Shown here one piece after another: positions 18,768 through 28,472 of a DNA stretch of 64,000 bases. Each line of letters opens with the position of its first letter. The stretch's first letter is position 1. Source of the DNA: Planktomarina sp. Its GTDB lineage: Bacteria > Pseudomonadota > Alphaproteobacteria > Rhodobacterales > Rhodobacteraceae. Location of the stretch: contig JAFMEA010000004.1 of assembly GCA_017856985.1 (NCBI GenBank), forward strand, positions 1 through 64,000, in the 5' to 3' direction. Under the pieces are notes generated by a model. The model had not been told where the DNA came from, ran no database searches, and saw only the letters and a program-made list of their open reading frames with translations. Position numbers and translations under genes: made by a program.

Positions 18768-20912
18768 CTACTCATCGTTGAAAGAAGCAATGTCTATGCC
18801 CAAATCTGGATCACGATGTCGACAAACCTCCGCCACATCATTTTCTGCTTCTAACGCAGTTAGTACCATGTGCAATTGCGAAACGTCACGCAATTCTAAA
18901 TCTATTATTAATTTAAAATAGTCTGGTTTGCGGTCGACAAAATGCATATCTGCAATGTTTGCACTTTGATCACCAATCAAAGTGCAAATTCGCCCCATCA
19001 CGCCAGCTCCATTAAGTATTGTAATTTGAATGCGCACTAGATGAGTTGCAGCATGCTGGCCATCTCGCCAATGTAAATCCAACCAACGATCCATTTGTTT
19101 CTCATAATGCTGGAGATTATTACAATCGATGGTGTGAACAACGACACCTTGGCCACGAAATGTAATCCCGACAATCCGTTCGCCCGGCAACGGATGACAG
19201 CAATCAGCATGGTCAAATTTCTGATCAGACCCCAGACCAATAACTGAACGCGCTGAGTCTACCTCATTTACACCATGTATTTTGAGATCAGGGTAAAGTT
19301 CAGAAACCACCTCTCGAGCAGCAATTTCTGCACTTCCAAGTCGCGCTAGAAGTTCTTCAGCGCTAGGGAGGCCAAAGTGCTTTGCCGCTGTACTTAAGGC
19401 CCGGTCTGTAGCCTTTTTATTGACATTTTCAAAGGCTACCCGAGCAAATTCACGCCCTAAGTTAATAAATTTTTCTCGATCAGCCTCCCTCAGGCTTCGC
19501 CTGATAGCCGTTTTAGCTCGACCTGTAGCAGCTATATCAATCCAGTTTGCTGGCGGTGTTTGTCCTTCTGCCGTAACAATCTGAACAGATTGACCATTAC
19601 GTAAGCGAGTCCAAAGCGGAACGCGTATTCCATCAACTTTTGCGGAAACGCATGCAGATCCAATTCTAGTATGAATTGCATAAGCAAAATCGATAGGTGT
19701 TGCCCCACGCGGTAACTTAATCACTTCTCCTTTCGGAGTGAAACAAAATACCTGATCCGTGTACAACTCTAGTTTCACTGCTTCTAAAAATTCTCCGTGA
19801 TCACCCTCGGAACTAAAACGTTCAGTTAAGGAGGCTATCCAATCCGACGGATCAAGAGCAAACGGATTTTTTACCCGCTCACCGTCTCTATAAGACCAAG
19901 TTGCAGCGGCTCCCTTTTCAGCAACCTGATGCATCGCTTTCGTCCGAATTTGTACCTCTACCCGTCGTGCATTACGCCCAGAAACTGTCGTGTGAATACT
20001 ACGATATCCATTTGACTTGGGCTGACTTATGTAATCCTTAAATCGCCCAGGAACAGAGTGCCATCTTTGATGAATGAGGCCCAACGCACGATAGCAATCT
20101 GTTTCATTTTCAACAATAACCCGAAAACCATAAATGTCAGACAAACGTGAAAAAGACAGCTGTTTGGTCTGCATTTTCCTCCAAATCGAATAAGGCTTTT
20201 TTGCTCTGCCATAAACCTCTACTGCAATATTAGCTTTAGCCATCTCATGTAGAAGATCAGCATTAATTTTTTCCACCACATCATCTGTTTCATTTTGGAG
20301 TTTTATGAACCTTCTGATAATTGACTGACGTCCTTCAGGGTTTAAAACTTGAAACGATAAATCTTCCAGCTCTTCACGAAGCCAATGCATACCCATACGG
20401 CCAGCTAACGGCGCATATATATCCATGGTCTCTCGAGCTTTTTGTTCTTGTTTAGTGGGTGTCATGGCACGAATGGTACGCATATTGTGCAATCTATCAG
20501 CAAGCTTTACCAAAGTTACTCTAACGTCTTTCGACGTTGCCATAATTAGTTTTCGAAAATTCTCAGCCTGTTTTGTAACTGTAGAAGAAAGTTGGAGATT
20601 TGTGAGTTTGGTAACTCCATCAACTAGTTCTGCTATTTCACGATTAAAAAGCCGCTCGATATCACCAAAGCTAGCCTTGGTGTCTTCAATGGTGTCATGT
20701 AAAAGGGCCGTAATTATTGAGGCATCGTCCAGGTATTGACCTGCTAATAGACTAGCAACCTCAACCGGGTGGGTATAATATAATTCTCCCGAGCGACGCA
20801 GTTGCCCTTCATGCATATCACGGCAAAAATAGTATGCCTCACGTATAGATTTAGCATTGGTTGACGGGTTATAAGCACGAATCTGACCGATTAGATCATC
20901 AGCAGTGATCAT
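18768..20912 (-). CDS. rsh: Bifunctional (p)ppGpp synthetase/hydrolase, RelA/SpoT homologue
   Basis: The single long Rsh protein of alphaproteobacteria, 714 residues. The HD hydrolase domain (about 30-190) shows YYTHPVEVA, LLHDTIEDT and KLADRLHNMRT; the synthetase domain (about 240-350) has YGRAKKPYSIWRKM, SNGYRSIHTTV and VEVQIRTKAMHQVAEKGAAATW; TGS (about 390-450, FTPKGEVIKLPRGATPIDFAY) and a C-terminal ACT domain follow. HD residues are present, so both activities are expected. It lies between rpoZ and the DUF2062 gene. Confidence 0.95.
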   Translation of the reverse strand: MITADDLIGQIRAYNPSTNAKSIREAYYFCRDMHEGQLRRSGELYYTHPVEVASLLAGQYLDDASIITALLHDTIEDTKASFGDIERLFNREIAELVDGVTKLTNLQLSSTVTKQAENFRKLIMATSKDVRVTLVKLADRLHNMRTIRAMTPTKQEQKARETMDIYAPLAGRMGMHWLREELEDLSFQVLNPEGRQSIIRRFIKLQNETDDVVEKINADLLHEMAKANIAVEVYGRAKKPYSIWRKMQTKQLSFSRLSDIYGFRVIVENETDCYRALGLIHQRWHSVPGRFKDYISQPKSNGYRSIHTTVSGRNARRVEVQIRTKAMHQVAEKGAAATWSYRDGERVKNPFALDPSDWIASLTERFSSEGDHGEFLEAVKLELYTDQVFCFTPKGEVIKLPRGATPIDFAYAIHTRIGSACVSAKVDGIRVPLWTRLRNGQSVQIVTAEGQTPPANWIDIAATGRAKTAIRRSLREADREKFINLGREFARVAFENVNKKATDRALSTAAKHFGLPSAEELLARLGSAEIAAREVVSELYPDLKIHGVNEVDSARSVIGLGSDQKFDHADCCHPLPGERIVGITFRGQGVVVHTIDCNNLQHYEKQMDRWLDLHWRDGQHAATHLVRIQITILNGAGVMGRICTLIGDQSANIADMHFVDRKPDYFKLIIDLELRDVSQLHMVLTALEAENDVAEVCRHRDPDLGIDIASFNDE

Positions 20913-20924
20913 TAACCCATTACC

Positions 20925-21278
20925 TTAGGGTTTGCCCTGGGCTTCCATTAGGGCACGTAGAAGTTTCTCATCATTGAGTTCGTCGTCAGCCGGCTTGTCA
21001 GGCTCACCACCCATTAAAAGAGCCATAGAGTCTTCTTCAGGTTCATCAACCTCAATTTGAGTCTGATTACTTTCGATCAAGCGCTCTCTCAGGTCTTCAA
21101 CCATTTGTGTTTCATCTGCTATTTCACGAAGGGAAACCACAGGGTTTTTATCGTTATCTCTCTCTACAGTTACGGGTGATCCACTCGAGATTTCGCGCGC
21201 TCTATGAGCCGCTAACATCACTAAATCAAATCGATTTGAAACTTTGTCTACACAGTCTTCAACTGTAATACGCGCCAT
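20925..21278 (-). CDS. rpoZ: DNA-directed RNA polymerase subunit omega
   Basis: Small subunit that binds beta-prime and takes part in (p)ppGpp sensing, which suits its place just before rsh. The protein begins [33 protein letters not shown], the omega signature, giving 117 residues. The frame can be extended five codons to 21293, but ATG 21278 has GGGAG at the proper distance. The C-terminal acidic tail is typical of alphaproteobacterial omega. Confidence 0.94.
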   Translation of the reverse strand: MARITVEDCVDKVSNRFDLVMLAAHRAREISSGSPVTVERDNDKNPVVSLREIADETQMVEDLRERLIESNQTQIEVDEPEEDSMALLMGGEPDKPADDELNDEKLLRALMEAQGKP

Positions 21279-21359
21279 ATCAATCTCCCACACAATAAAT
21301 CAAGTTAGCTATGTATGAGCGAACCCACAAAAAAGCAATAGTCAAAAATGGATTTACTG

Positions 21360-21950
21360 TTACACAACAGGGGATATGTCTTGACGATAGTACTCGGGCA
21401 AATCAGCATACATTTCAATGACTGTTAGACCAGATATCGGGTGACGCCATTTCGGAACAATATCAATTAGCGGCGCCAAGACAAAGCTTCTGTCCTGAAT
21501 TCGAGGATGTGGCAAGATCATTTCATTAGGGGCCTGTTTAAGCTGATCTGACATCGGCAGGTCACGCCATTTCGTATATTTTTTTAAACTTGGATAAATT
21601 TGATTTCCACACGCTAGCAAATCTAAATCTAACACACGACCGCCCCAGCGGCTATCACGCCTTCGGCCAAAAATAGTTTCAATTTCGTGCAAAATATCTA
21701 AAAGATTCTTTGGATGTCCTCCAAAATCAAACATAGCCACAGCATTGATGTAATCAGGACCATGCCCAACAGGAAAACATGGTGTTTTAAAAAACCTGCT
21801 AGCGGATAATAATCTGCCTGTCCGCATTCGGATCATCGCAAGCGCAAATTTTAAAGTTGTAAGGGGAGGCCCTAATTCGGAGGTTAAATTTCCACCAAGA
21901 GCAATTAGTACTTTCGACAGCTCACTTTTAGTGTTTTGCATCTCAGCCAT
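21360..21950 (-). CDS. folK: 2-amino-4-hydroxy-6-hydroxymethyldihydropteridine pyrophosphokinase
   Basis: HPPK activates the pterin for folate synthesis. The protein has IALGGNL at the start, RFFKTPCFPVGHGPDYINAVA, and the ATP-binding block RWGGRVLDLDLLACG with LPHPRIQDRSFVLAPL, which are the PROSITE-type HPPK signatures. 196 residues is slightly longer than the enterobacterial enzyme. The first ATG (21950) or the fourth codon may be used. It is divergent from the NYN-domain gene. Confidence 0.93.
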   Translation of the reverse strand: MAEMQNTKSELSKVLIALGGNLTSELGPPLTTLKFALAMIRMRTGRLLSASRFFKTPCFPVGHGPDYINAVAMFDFGGHPKNLLDILHEIETIFGRRRDSRWGGRVLDLDLLACGNQIYPSLKKYTKWRDLPMSDQLKQAPNEMILPHPRIQDRSFVLAPLIDIVPKWRHPISGLTVIEMYADLPEYYRQDISPVV

Positions 21951-22059
21951 TTACAGTATTTATATTACAAATTACTTCGCACATAACCAATTTATTTTAA
22001 ATTAGACTCCTCACTTATTAAAACTTTAAAACAAAAATGTACATATAAAGGTTTGAAGT

Positions 22060-22602
22060 ATGTTCTACCAGGATGAACGTTTGGCGCTATTTATTGACGG
22101 GGCAAATCTGCATGCTGCTGCAAAATCATTAGATTTTGAAATTGATTTCAAACTTCTTCGTGAAGAGTTTTTAAATCATGGCAAGTTGTTGAGAGCCTAT
22201 TATTACACAGCATTGATGGAAAATGACGAAAATTCCTTGATTAAGCCGCTAGTGGATTGGTTGACTTACAACGGCTTCACTTTGGTCACTAAGTCCGCAA
22301 AAGAATTCACTGATAGCCAAGGCAACCCCAAAATTAAAGGTAATATGGATATAGAGCTAACCGTTGATGCAATTGAGCTAGCGCCTCATGTTGACCACAT
22401 TGTATTATTTTCAGGAGACGGCGATTTTAGACCAATGGTTGAATCGCTTCAGCGACAAGGAGTCAGGGTGTCTGTGGTATCCACAAACCAATGCCAACCA
22501 TCTATGATTGCAGATGAACTAAGGCGACAATGCGATAACTTTATCGAATTGAAAGAATTACGTGATAGAATTCGCCGCCCTTCAAACAGAAAAATTCAAT
22601 AG
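22060..22602 (+). CDS. NYN domain (LabA/DUF88-type) putative RNase
   Basis: A 180-residue PIN-like protein. LFIDGANLHAA (11-21) carries the first acidic residue, KGNMDIELTVDAIE the second, and LFSGDGDFRPMVESL the SGDGDF motif, followed by GVRVSVVS. These acidic residues make the predicted single-metal nuclease centre of NYN domains, related to LabA. The targets are unknown; ribonuclease activity is an inference from the fold. The gene is conserved at this place before ispH-rnhA in related genomes as far as I know. Confidence 0.85.
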   Translation: MFYQDERLALFIDGANLHAAAKSLDFEIDFKLLREEFLNHGKLLRAYYYTALMENDENSLIKPLVDWLTYNGFTLVTKSAKEFTDSQGNPKIKGNMDIELTVDAIELAPHVDHIVLFSGDGDFRPMVESLQRQGVRVSVVSTNQCQPSMIADELRRQCDNFIELKELRDRIRRPSNRKIQ

Positions 22603-22694
22603 ATTGAAAAAATGTATTGGAATATACTTGAACCAAAAGCAGGCTAGACGGTCGGACCTAACGACTTTAGACAATACGTCAAAGGATGCCAACT

Positions 22695-23645
22695 ATGAAT
22701 AAGCCTGCACTACAACTTTACCTGGCGGCACCTCGGGGTTTTTGCGCAGGCGTGGATCGAGCAATAAAGATTGTTGAGATGGCACTGCAAAAATGGGGGG
22801 CCCCAGTATACGTCCGTCACGAGATTGTTCATAATAAATTTGTGGTAGATAGTCTGCGTGATAAAGGCGCTATTTTTGTCAAGGAACTAGATCAATGCCC
22901 CGATGATCGCCCCGTCATATTTTCGGCACATGGTGTACCAAAATCAGTCCCTAGCGCTGCACAAGCTCGAAACATGGTGTTCGTAGACGCAACTTGTCCA
23001 TTAGTAAGTAAAGTCCATATCGAAGCTGACCGTCACAATCAGAATGGCTTACAAATGATTATGATTGGTCATGCCGGACATCCAGAAACTATTGGAACCA
23101 TGGGGCAATTACCTGACGGCGAGGTCCTCCTAGTAGAAACAGAAGCGGACGTGATTCAGGTAGAAGTACGAGATCCAATGCAATTGGCCTACATAACTCA
23201 AACCACTCTTTCAGTGGATGACACCAGTGAAATTGTTGCAGCATTGAAGGTCCGTTTTCCAGAAATTGTGGGACCTCACAAGGAAGATATTTGCTATGCT
23301 ACGACGAACAGGCAGGAAGCGGTAAAAGCAATTGCGCCGCTCTCAGACGCATTACTGGTGGTAGGGGCCCCAAATTCATCCAACTCAAAAAGACTTGTGG
23401 AGGTTGCCTCAAGAGCAGGTTGTAAATATTCTCAGCTAGTTCAACGAGCAAAAGACATTGATTGGCGAGCCTTAAAAAGTATTAAGAGTATTGGTATTAC
23501 AGCTGGAGCCTCTGCTCCAGATATTTTAATACAGGAGGTGGTTGAAGCTTTTTCAAATCATTATGATGTTAACGTTGAATATGTCGAGACTGCAAAAGAA
23601 AATGTAGATTTTAAGATCCCACGTATTCTGCGAGAAGTTGGATAA
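22695..23645 (+). CDS. ispH: 4-hydroxy-3-methylbut-2-enyl diphosphate reductase
   Basis: Last step of the MEP isoprenoid pathway, an iron-sulfur enzyme making IPP and DMAPP. The three cluster cysteines are in [24 protein letters not shown] and [26 protein letters not shown] and GHPETIGT complete the active site. The first ATG of the frame is 22686, but AAAGGA at 22681-22686 is well placed for ATG 22695, which gives 316 residues. The start between the two ATGs is the only doubt. Confidence 0.95.
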   Translation: MNKPALQLYLAAPRGFCAGVDRAIKIVEMALQKWGAPVYVRHEIVHNKFVVDSLRDKGAIFVKELDQCPDDRPVIFSAHGVPKSVPSAAQARNMVFVDATCPLVSKVHIEADRHNQNGLQMIMIGHAGHPETIGTMGQLPDGEVLLVETEADVIQVEVRDPMQLAYITQTTLSVDDTSEIVAALKVRFPEIVGPHKEDICYATTNRQEAVKAIAPLSDALLVVGAPNSSNSKRLVEVASRAGCKYSQLVQRAKDIDWRALKSIKSIGITAGASAPDILIQEVVEAFSNHYDVNVEYVETAKENVDFKIPRILREVG

Positions 23646-23728
23646 TAAAATTTAGAGCAGCTAGATGATAGAACACCTCTAAAACCTGTATAGTTATGAA
23701 TTTTTCTAAATGAGTATATAAGAAAATT

Positions 23729-24316
23729 ATGACAGATAATCAAACTCTCGCCGTTTATGATGAAAAAATTAATGATTATATTAAACTTACTGAGGCGCCA
23801 CCCAGTAAATCCCTTTTGGCTTTCATTCAAGCTATCCCTAGTGGTGGAAGGGTACTAGATTTAGGTTGTGGCCCTGGTGGCGCAGCAGCAGAAATGGCCC
23901 AATGCGGCCTCAAAGTAGATGCGATTGATGGCAGCCAGGAAATGGTAGATGCAACCAAAAAATATTTAAAAGTGACTACTTGGAAAGCAACGTTTCATGA
24001 TCTACCTAATCATCCAACTTATGACGGTATCTATGCAAATTTTTCTCTTTTACATGCTAAACGTTCTGATTTTATAACCCATATTAAATCTTGCCATGAC
24101 GCTTTGTTCCAGGGAGGTATTTTTCACCTTGGAATGAAAGTTGGTACTGGTGAGAAGCGTGATGCTCTTGGAAGATTTTATACGTATTATTCAGTTGAGG
24201 AATTGACGGAAATTCTGGTAACGGCAGGCTTCACGCTGGACTACAAGAAAGAGGGCAAAGAGATGGGCCTAGCTGGTGAAGTGGAGCCATTCGTGATGAT
24301 AAAAGCATATGCATAG
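23729..24316 (+). CDS. Class I SAM-dependent methyltransferase
   Basis: 195 residues. Motif [16 protein letters not shown] (about 39-53), then [14 protein letters not shown] with the acidic ribose-binding residue, and [18 protein letters not shown] for motif IV. This is a Methyltransf_11/25-type small-molecule methyltransferase; the substrate is unknown. It lies between ispH and rnhA and overlaps the rnhA start by 8 bases, so it is co-translated with RNase HI. Confidence 0.83.
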   Translation: MTDNQTLAVYDEKINDYIKLTEAPPSKSLLAFIQAIPSGGRVLDLGCGPGGAAAEMAQCGLKVDAIDGSQEMVDATKKYLKVTTWKATFHDLPNHPTYDGIYANFSLLHAKRSDFITHIKSCHDALFQGGIFHLGMKVGTGEKRDALGRFYTYYSVEELTEILVTAGFTLDYKKEGKEMGLAGEVEPFVMIKAYA

Positions 24317-24761
24317 TCTGATTGCTTATACCGATGGCGCTTGTAGCGGAAATCCAGGACCAGGCGGTTGGGGTGTAGTTTTGCAAGCTAAATCAGGCTT
24401 AAAAATAACAAAACAACGTGAATTAAATGGTGGGGCCGCTGACACAACAAATAATCGCATGGAATTGATGGCTGCTATTTCAGCACTAGATGCGCTAACC
24501 CAACACTCCAAAATTACTATTGTGACAGACAGCGTTTACGTCAAAGATGGAGTAACTAAATGGATATCTGGATGGAAAAAAAATGGCTGGTTAACTGCAG
24601 CTAAAAAGCCAGTTAAGAACGAAGATCTTTGGAAAAAACTTGATTCAGTACAGCGCCAACACGATGTAATATGGGAGTGGGTAAAAGGTCACGCCGGCCA
24701 TCCAGAGAATGAGCTAGCAGATGAACTTGCGCGCGCTGGAATGGCCCCGTATAAATTTTAA
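24309..24761 (+). CDS. rnhA: Ribonuclease HI
   Basis: Degrades the RNA strand of RNA-DNA hybrids. The 150-residue protein has the catalytic residues in context: [16 protein letters not shown] (Asp8), [10 protein letters not shown] (Glu near 51), VTDSVYV (Asp near 73) and [16 protein letters not shown] (His near 126 and Asp near 136). The length and the lone catalytic domain match bacterial type 1 RNase HI. Confidence 0.96.
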   Translation: MHSLIAYTDGACSGNPGPGGWGVVLQAKSGLKITKQRELNGGAADTTNNRMELMAAISALDALTQHSKITIVTDSVYVKDGVTKWISGWKKNGWLTAAKKPVKNEDLWKKLDSVQRQHDVIWEWVKGHAGHPENELADELARAGMAPYKF

Positions 24762-24771
24762 AGTGATCTAG

Positions 24772-25671
24772 TCATTCCAGGCGCTGGGAGATATTATTAC
24801 CTTGCAAAAAAACACTGGCACTCTGTGCCTTTCTTCCTGAAATTTGCATCTCAAGGACTGTGATAGATCCACTTCCACAAGCGATTTCAGTTCCCCCAAG
24901 AACTTCCCCTGGAACACCAGAACCGTCACTAGGAATTGAGGAAAGTATCTTCAACCTCCGATCGCTCATCATACACCATGCACCTGGAAATGGGGACAAG
25001 CCCCGAATTTGACGATCAACCTCAGAATTAGGCTTACTCCAGTCTATCCGAGCTTCGGATTTATCAATTTTTTTCGCGTAGCAAGTCCCATTATTGTCCT
25101 GTTTGACGGCAGGGTAACCACTTAAATCTTCCAAAACATCAACGATTGCTTTCGCCCCCAACACTGCTAACCGATCATGTAATTGAGCAAATGTCTCAGT
25201 AACACCAATATCTAAATCTCTGCAATGCCGTATAGGACCGGTATCTAACCCCGCATCCATATCCATAATGCAGACACCGGTTCGACTATCACCAGCCATA
25301 ATTGCACGATTGATTGGCGCCGCGCCACGCCACCTTGGTAAAAGGCTGGCATGAATATTTAAACACCCATACACTGGCAACCTGAGTAGCGCCTGGGGTA
25401 GTAACAGGCCATAGGCAACCACCACTGCAACATCTGCGCTATGAGCTGCGAAGGTTTCAATATCTGTCAAATTTTTAAAATTAATGGGGGTGAAGACCGG
25501 CCACCCAAGCTTATCAGCTAACTGGTGTACCGGCGACGGGCGCAACTTTTGTCCGCGCCCTCCCTTTCGTGGAGGCTGACTATAAACCGCTGTTATGTCA
25601 TGTCCAGAAGCCGCCAAAGCTTCCAACGCAGGCACAGAAAATTCTGGAGTGCCCATAAAAACTATGCGCAT
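24772..25671 (-). CDS. fmt: Methionyl-tRNA formyltransferase
   Basis: Formylates initiator Met-tRNA. RIVFMGTPEFSVPALEAL at the N-terminus, NIHASLLPRWRGAAPINRAIMAGD (Asn, His of the formyl-folate site) and MDMDAGLDTGP are the Fmt signatures; a C-terminal OB-like domain (about 205-299) follows. 299 residues is normal. It overlaps the deformylase-like gene upstream by 10 bases, so formylation and deformylation genes share one operon. Confidence 0.96.
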   Translation of the reverse strand: MRIVFMGTPEFSVPALEALAASGHDITAVYSQPPRKGGRGQKLRPSPVHQLADKLGWPVFTPINFKNLTDIETFAAHSADVAVVVAYGLLLPQALLRLPVYGCLNIHASLLPRWRGAAPINRAIMAGDSRTGVCIMDMDAGLDTGPIRHCRDLDIGVTETFAQLHDRLAVLGAKAIVDVLEDLSGYPAVKQDNNGTCYAKKIDKSEARIDWSKPNSEVDRQIRGLSPFPGAWCMMSDRRLKILSSIPSDGSGVPGEVLGGTEIACGSGSITVLEMQISGRKAQSASVFLQGNNISQRLE

Positions 25672-26156
25672 AACTTTTCTGCTTTTTTAATAAGCATTCC
25701 CCTTTTTAGCTTGGATAAATTATCAAAATACATGCGTCCATTAAGATGATCAATCTGGTGCAATGTCGAACGCGCCCAAAGTCCAACCAAATCTCTCTCT
25801 TGAATTACACCAAACTCATTTAAATAACGGACAGTAATACCACGGGGGCGTTTAATTTCTGAAGACACGTATGCCAAGTTGGGGCTCGCCTCCTCGCCAA
25901 CTTCAATTTTTTGAGATGCATGCAAGACTTCGGGGTTAGCCATACGAATTACTTGACCACGTTCTAAGGAGGCATCCACAACAGCCAAACTTAGGCCTAT
26001 GCCCAGCTGCGGCGCTGCTAAGCCAACACCTGGCATCTCCTCCATAATAGTAATCATATCACTCCATAATTGTAGAATTTTAGAAGTAACTTTAGTGACA
26101 TGTTTAGCCCTAATCTTTAGGCATGGATGCGGCCACGGCACGATTTTACGGGTCAT
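25662..26156 (-). CDS. Peptide deformylase-like protein, catalytic residues lost
   Basis: 164 residues clearly related to peptide deformylase: GVGLAAPQLG (motif 1) is intact. Motif 2, normally EGCLS with the metal-binding Cys, is replaced by EEASPNLAYVSSEI and has no cysteine at that place; motif 3, normally HELDH, reads HQIDH, so the general-base Glu is Gln. Two of the four essential positions are therefore gone while the rest of the fold, including NGRMYFDNLSKLKRG, is kept. It lies between def and fmt with overlaps at both ends (4 and 10 bases). Tandem deformylase copies between def and fmt are known in Rhodobacterales. It may bind nascent chains or ribosomes without deformylating, or regulate Def. 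Confidence 0.85.
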   Translation of the reverse strand: MTRKIVPWPHPCLKIRAKHVTKVTSKILQLWSDMITIMEEMPGVGLAAPQLGIGLSLAVVDASLERGQVIRMANPEVLHASQKIEVGEEASPNLAYVSSEIKRPRGITVRYLNEFGVIQERDLVGLWARSTLHQIDHLNGRMYFDNLSKLKRGMLIKKAEKLCA

Positions 26157-26674
26157 GAGCGCGCCTGTTCTCTTTTTAGTTTTTGCATTTTTCGTGTAAT
26201 CAACTGTCGACGCAATGGTTTCAGATAATCAATAAACAGTTTGCCGTTCAAATGATCTAATTCATGTTGCGCACAGGTGGCCCATAGTCCCTGAAAACGT
26301 TGTTGATGAAATTCACCATCCAGTCCCAGCCATCGCATTTCTACAGTCGTTGGACGCTCTACATCACCATACTGTTCAGGGATGGAAAGACATCCCTCCT
26401 CATAAGTATTGGTATCTTCTGAGCTCCATACAGTTTCAGGGTTTAACAGAACCATTGGGCGCGGTGTCGCCCCCTCTTCCTTGACACAATCCATTACAAA
26501 CAATCGACTCATTACCCCTATCTGCGGCGCAGCGAGCCCAATACCCGGAGCAGCGTACATTGTTTCCAGCATATCGTCAGCCAAACGCTTAATTTCAGAA
26601 GTAACCTGACTTAACGAGGCAGCTTTCTTTTTTAAACGAGGGTCAGGATGGATCAGTATAGTGCGTAAAGTCAT
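26153..26674 (-). CDS. def: Peptide deformylase
   Basis: Removes the formyl group from nascent N-termini. All three motifs are complete in this 173-residue protein: GIGLAAPQIG (about 42-51), EEGCLSIPEQ with the metal-ligand Cys (about 91-100), and QHELDHLNGKLFIDYL with His-Glu-His (about 133-148). It heads the def, def-like, fmt operon and is presumably the enzyme that does the work in this locus. Confidence 0.96.
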   Translation of the reverse strand: MTLRTILIHPDPRLKKKAASLSQVTSEIKRLADDMLETMYAAPGIGLAAPQIGVMSRLFVMDCVKEEGATPRPMVLLNPETVWSSEDTNTYEEGCLSIPEQYGDVERPTTVEMRWLGLDGEFHQQRFQGLWATCAQHELDHLNGKLFIDYLKPLRRQLITRKMQKLKREQARS

Positions 26675-26864
26675 ATTAAGTTATTATTCAATGCACGACC
26701 CAATCGCAATTCCTTGATAGCACTTTTTTTTCAAGGTCCCTCATACAACAAGCTAATCTGAAAATTTGTTAAAAAATTACCTTTAGGTCTACAGACAAAG
26801 AGTGACTATCAGCTTAAGTACAGTCAAAAGTTATTTAAGTTTCACATAAATTTATGGAAAAATT

Positions 26865-28031
26865 ATGGACTTTGATGAGAGCATAGATCGACGCAGTACC
26901 CATTCTGAAAAGTGGGATTCCATGGAAACCCGATACGGGGTTTCGGCAAATGACGGTATTCCGATGTGGATTGCCGATATGGATTTTCGACCACCTCAAG
27001 TTGTTCAAGATGCTTTATCCAATATGCTGGCACATGGGGTTTATGGCTACTTTGGAGATCAAAATGACTACTTAAACTCCATTCAATGGTGGATGAAGCA
27101 TCGCCATGGTTGGGATGTGCCTCGTTCAACTATTTTCACCACTCATGGATTGGTTAACGGTACTGCGATGTGTATCGACACCTTCACAGATCCTGGCGAC
27201 GGTGTGATCTTATTTACACCTGTTTACCATTCCTTTGCCAAAGTGATTATCGCAAATAATAGGCAAGTCGTGGAAATGGAATTAGTTAACAATGATGGTC
27301 GTTACGAAATGGACTTTGACACTTATGATGCGATAATTCCTACAAATGCTAGGATGGTAGTGCTTTGTTCACCACATAACCCTGGTGGTCGCGTTTGGAC
27401 CCGCGCCGAACTGGAACGACTGGCTGCTTTTGTGCGTCGACATGATCTAATCTTAGTTAGCGACGAGATCCATCATGATCTAACATTCGGTATAAAACAC
27501 ACCCCAATGGCACTTATAGAGGGAATTAAAGACCAGCTAATAATGATGACTGCTACCACTAAAACATTTAATATTGCAGGTGGACATGTGGGCAACGTAA
27601 TTATTGAAAGCCCAGGCCTTCGAGACCGGTTTGCAAAGAGAATGACAGCACTTGGTTCTTCCCCCAACGCATTTGGTCTACACATGGCCACCGCAGCCTA
27701 CTCGGAGGGTGGCGCCGCCTGGTTGGACGCACTCGTTAAATATTTAGACGGTAACCGTAAATTGTTTGATGCGGGCATCAACGCTATCCCTGGACTTAAA
27801 TCAATGCAGCTTGAAGCTACCTATTTGGCGTGGGTCGATTTTTCTAGAACCGGAATGACCAAAGAAGATTTTACTGCTCGGGTTGAAAATTCTGCCAAAA
27901 TTGCTGTCAATCACGGTCCAACTTTTGGAAGTGGCGGTGAACAATTCTTACGCTTCAACATCGGAACAACTCGCGCAAATATAGAATTAGCAGTGGCAAA
28001 GATACAGACGGCATTTAAGGATCTACAATAG
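26865..28031 (+). CDS. patB: PatB/MalY-type PLP-dependent C-S lyase (cystathionine beta-lyase)
   Basis: 388-residue fold-type I aminotransferase-like enzyme. ESIDRRSTHSEKWD at the start and MWIADMDFRPP are characteristic of the MalY/PatB subgroup. SPHNPGGRVW binds the cofactor, VSDEIHHDLTF follows, and TATTKTFNIAGGH holds the Schiff-base Lys233; RFNIGTTR near the C-terminus contains the carboxylate-binding Arg. It probably cleaves cystathionine or cysteine conjugates, releasing a thiol. No SAM or other riboswitch was recognised in the 190-base upstream spacer. Confidence 0.88.
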   Translation: MDFDESIDRRSTHSEKWDSMETRYGVSANDGIPMWIADMDFRPPQVVQDALSNMLAHGVYGYFGDQNDYLNSIQWWMKHRHGWDVPRSTIFTTHGLVNGTAMCIDTFTDPGDGVILFTPVYHSFAKVIIANNRQVVEMELVNNDGRYEMDFDTYDAIIPTNARMVVLCSPHNPGGRVWTRAELERLAAFVRRHDLILVSDEIHHDLTFGIKHTPMALIEGIKDQLIMMTATTKTFNIAGGHVGNVIIESPGLRDRFAKRMTALGSSPNAFGLHMATAAYSEGGAAWLDALVKYLDGNRKLFDAGINAIPGLKSMQLEATYLAWVDFSRTGMTKEDFTARVENSAKIAVNHGPTFGSGGEQFLRFNIGTTRANIELAVAKIQTAFKDLQ

Positions 28032-28056
28032 TTTTTTGCTCTGGTTAAAGCGTTAC

Positions 28057-28407
28057 TCAGTTATGACCAATCAGAGCTACAGGAGCATCTGAAGCCTGCT
28101 CAAAATCTAGCGGAGCTTGGTCTTCAGCTCGGGTGTTGCGTTTAAACTCGTACTTCATCTCCCCAGCATCCTCTTCCGACGCAACTATCAAACACTGATA
28201 CAGATGCTTACCACCATCATACAAGTCCACCAATCCACGCAACTGGGGTGCATCATCTAAGTCGATAGAAAAGCCGTCGCCCCAATACTTTAAAACTGTC
28301 AGGGTTTCCAAACCCACACGAATACGCAGTCTACTCTTTTTACGGAGTCTATACTTCCGAGCAGATTCTAAACCTTCTGCAACTTCTTTTGGCAAAAATG
28401 TTGTCAT
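28057..28407 (-). CDS. Conserved alphaproteobacterial protein of unknown function
   Basis: 116 residues starting MTTFLPKEVAEGLESARK, with a basic stretch RKYRLRKKSRLRIRVG, then LRGLVDLYDGGKHLYQCLIVASEEDAGEMKYEFKR and an acidic C-terminus. ATG 28407 has a GGGGAGA ribosome binding site; an earlier ATG at 28437 does not. There is no signal peptide or membrane segment. I think this belongs to a small conserved family seen in Rhodobacterales but cannot name it. A weak resemblance of the basic-then-beta pattern to PilZ-like domains is speculation. Confidence 0.65.
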   Translation of the reverse strand: MTTFLPKEVAEGLESARKYRLRKKSRLRIRVGLETLTVLKYWGDGFSIDLDDAPQLRGLVDLYDGGKHLYQCLIVASEEDAGEMKYEFKRNTRAEDQAPLDFEQASDAPVALIGHN

Positions 28408-28472
28408 TAATGTCTCCCCGAGCCAAGATTTGGTCATAAATTAAAACAACGTCAAGGTAACTCCGAAATGTT

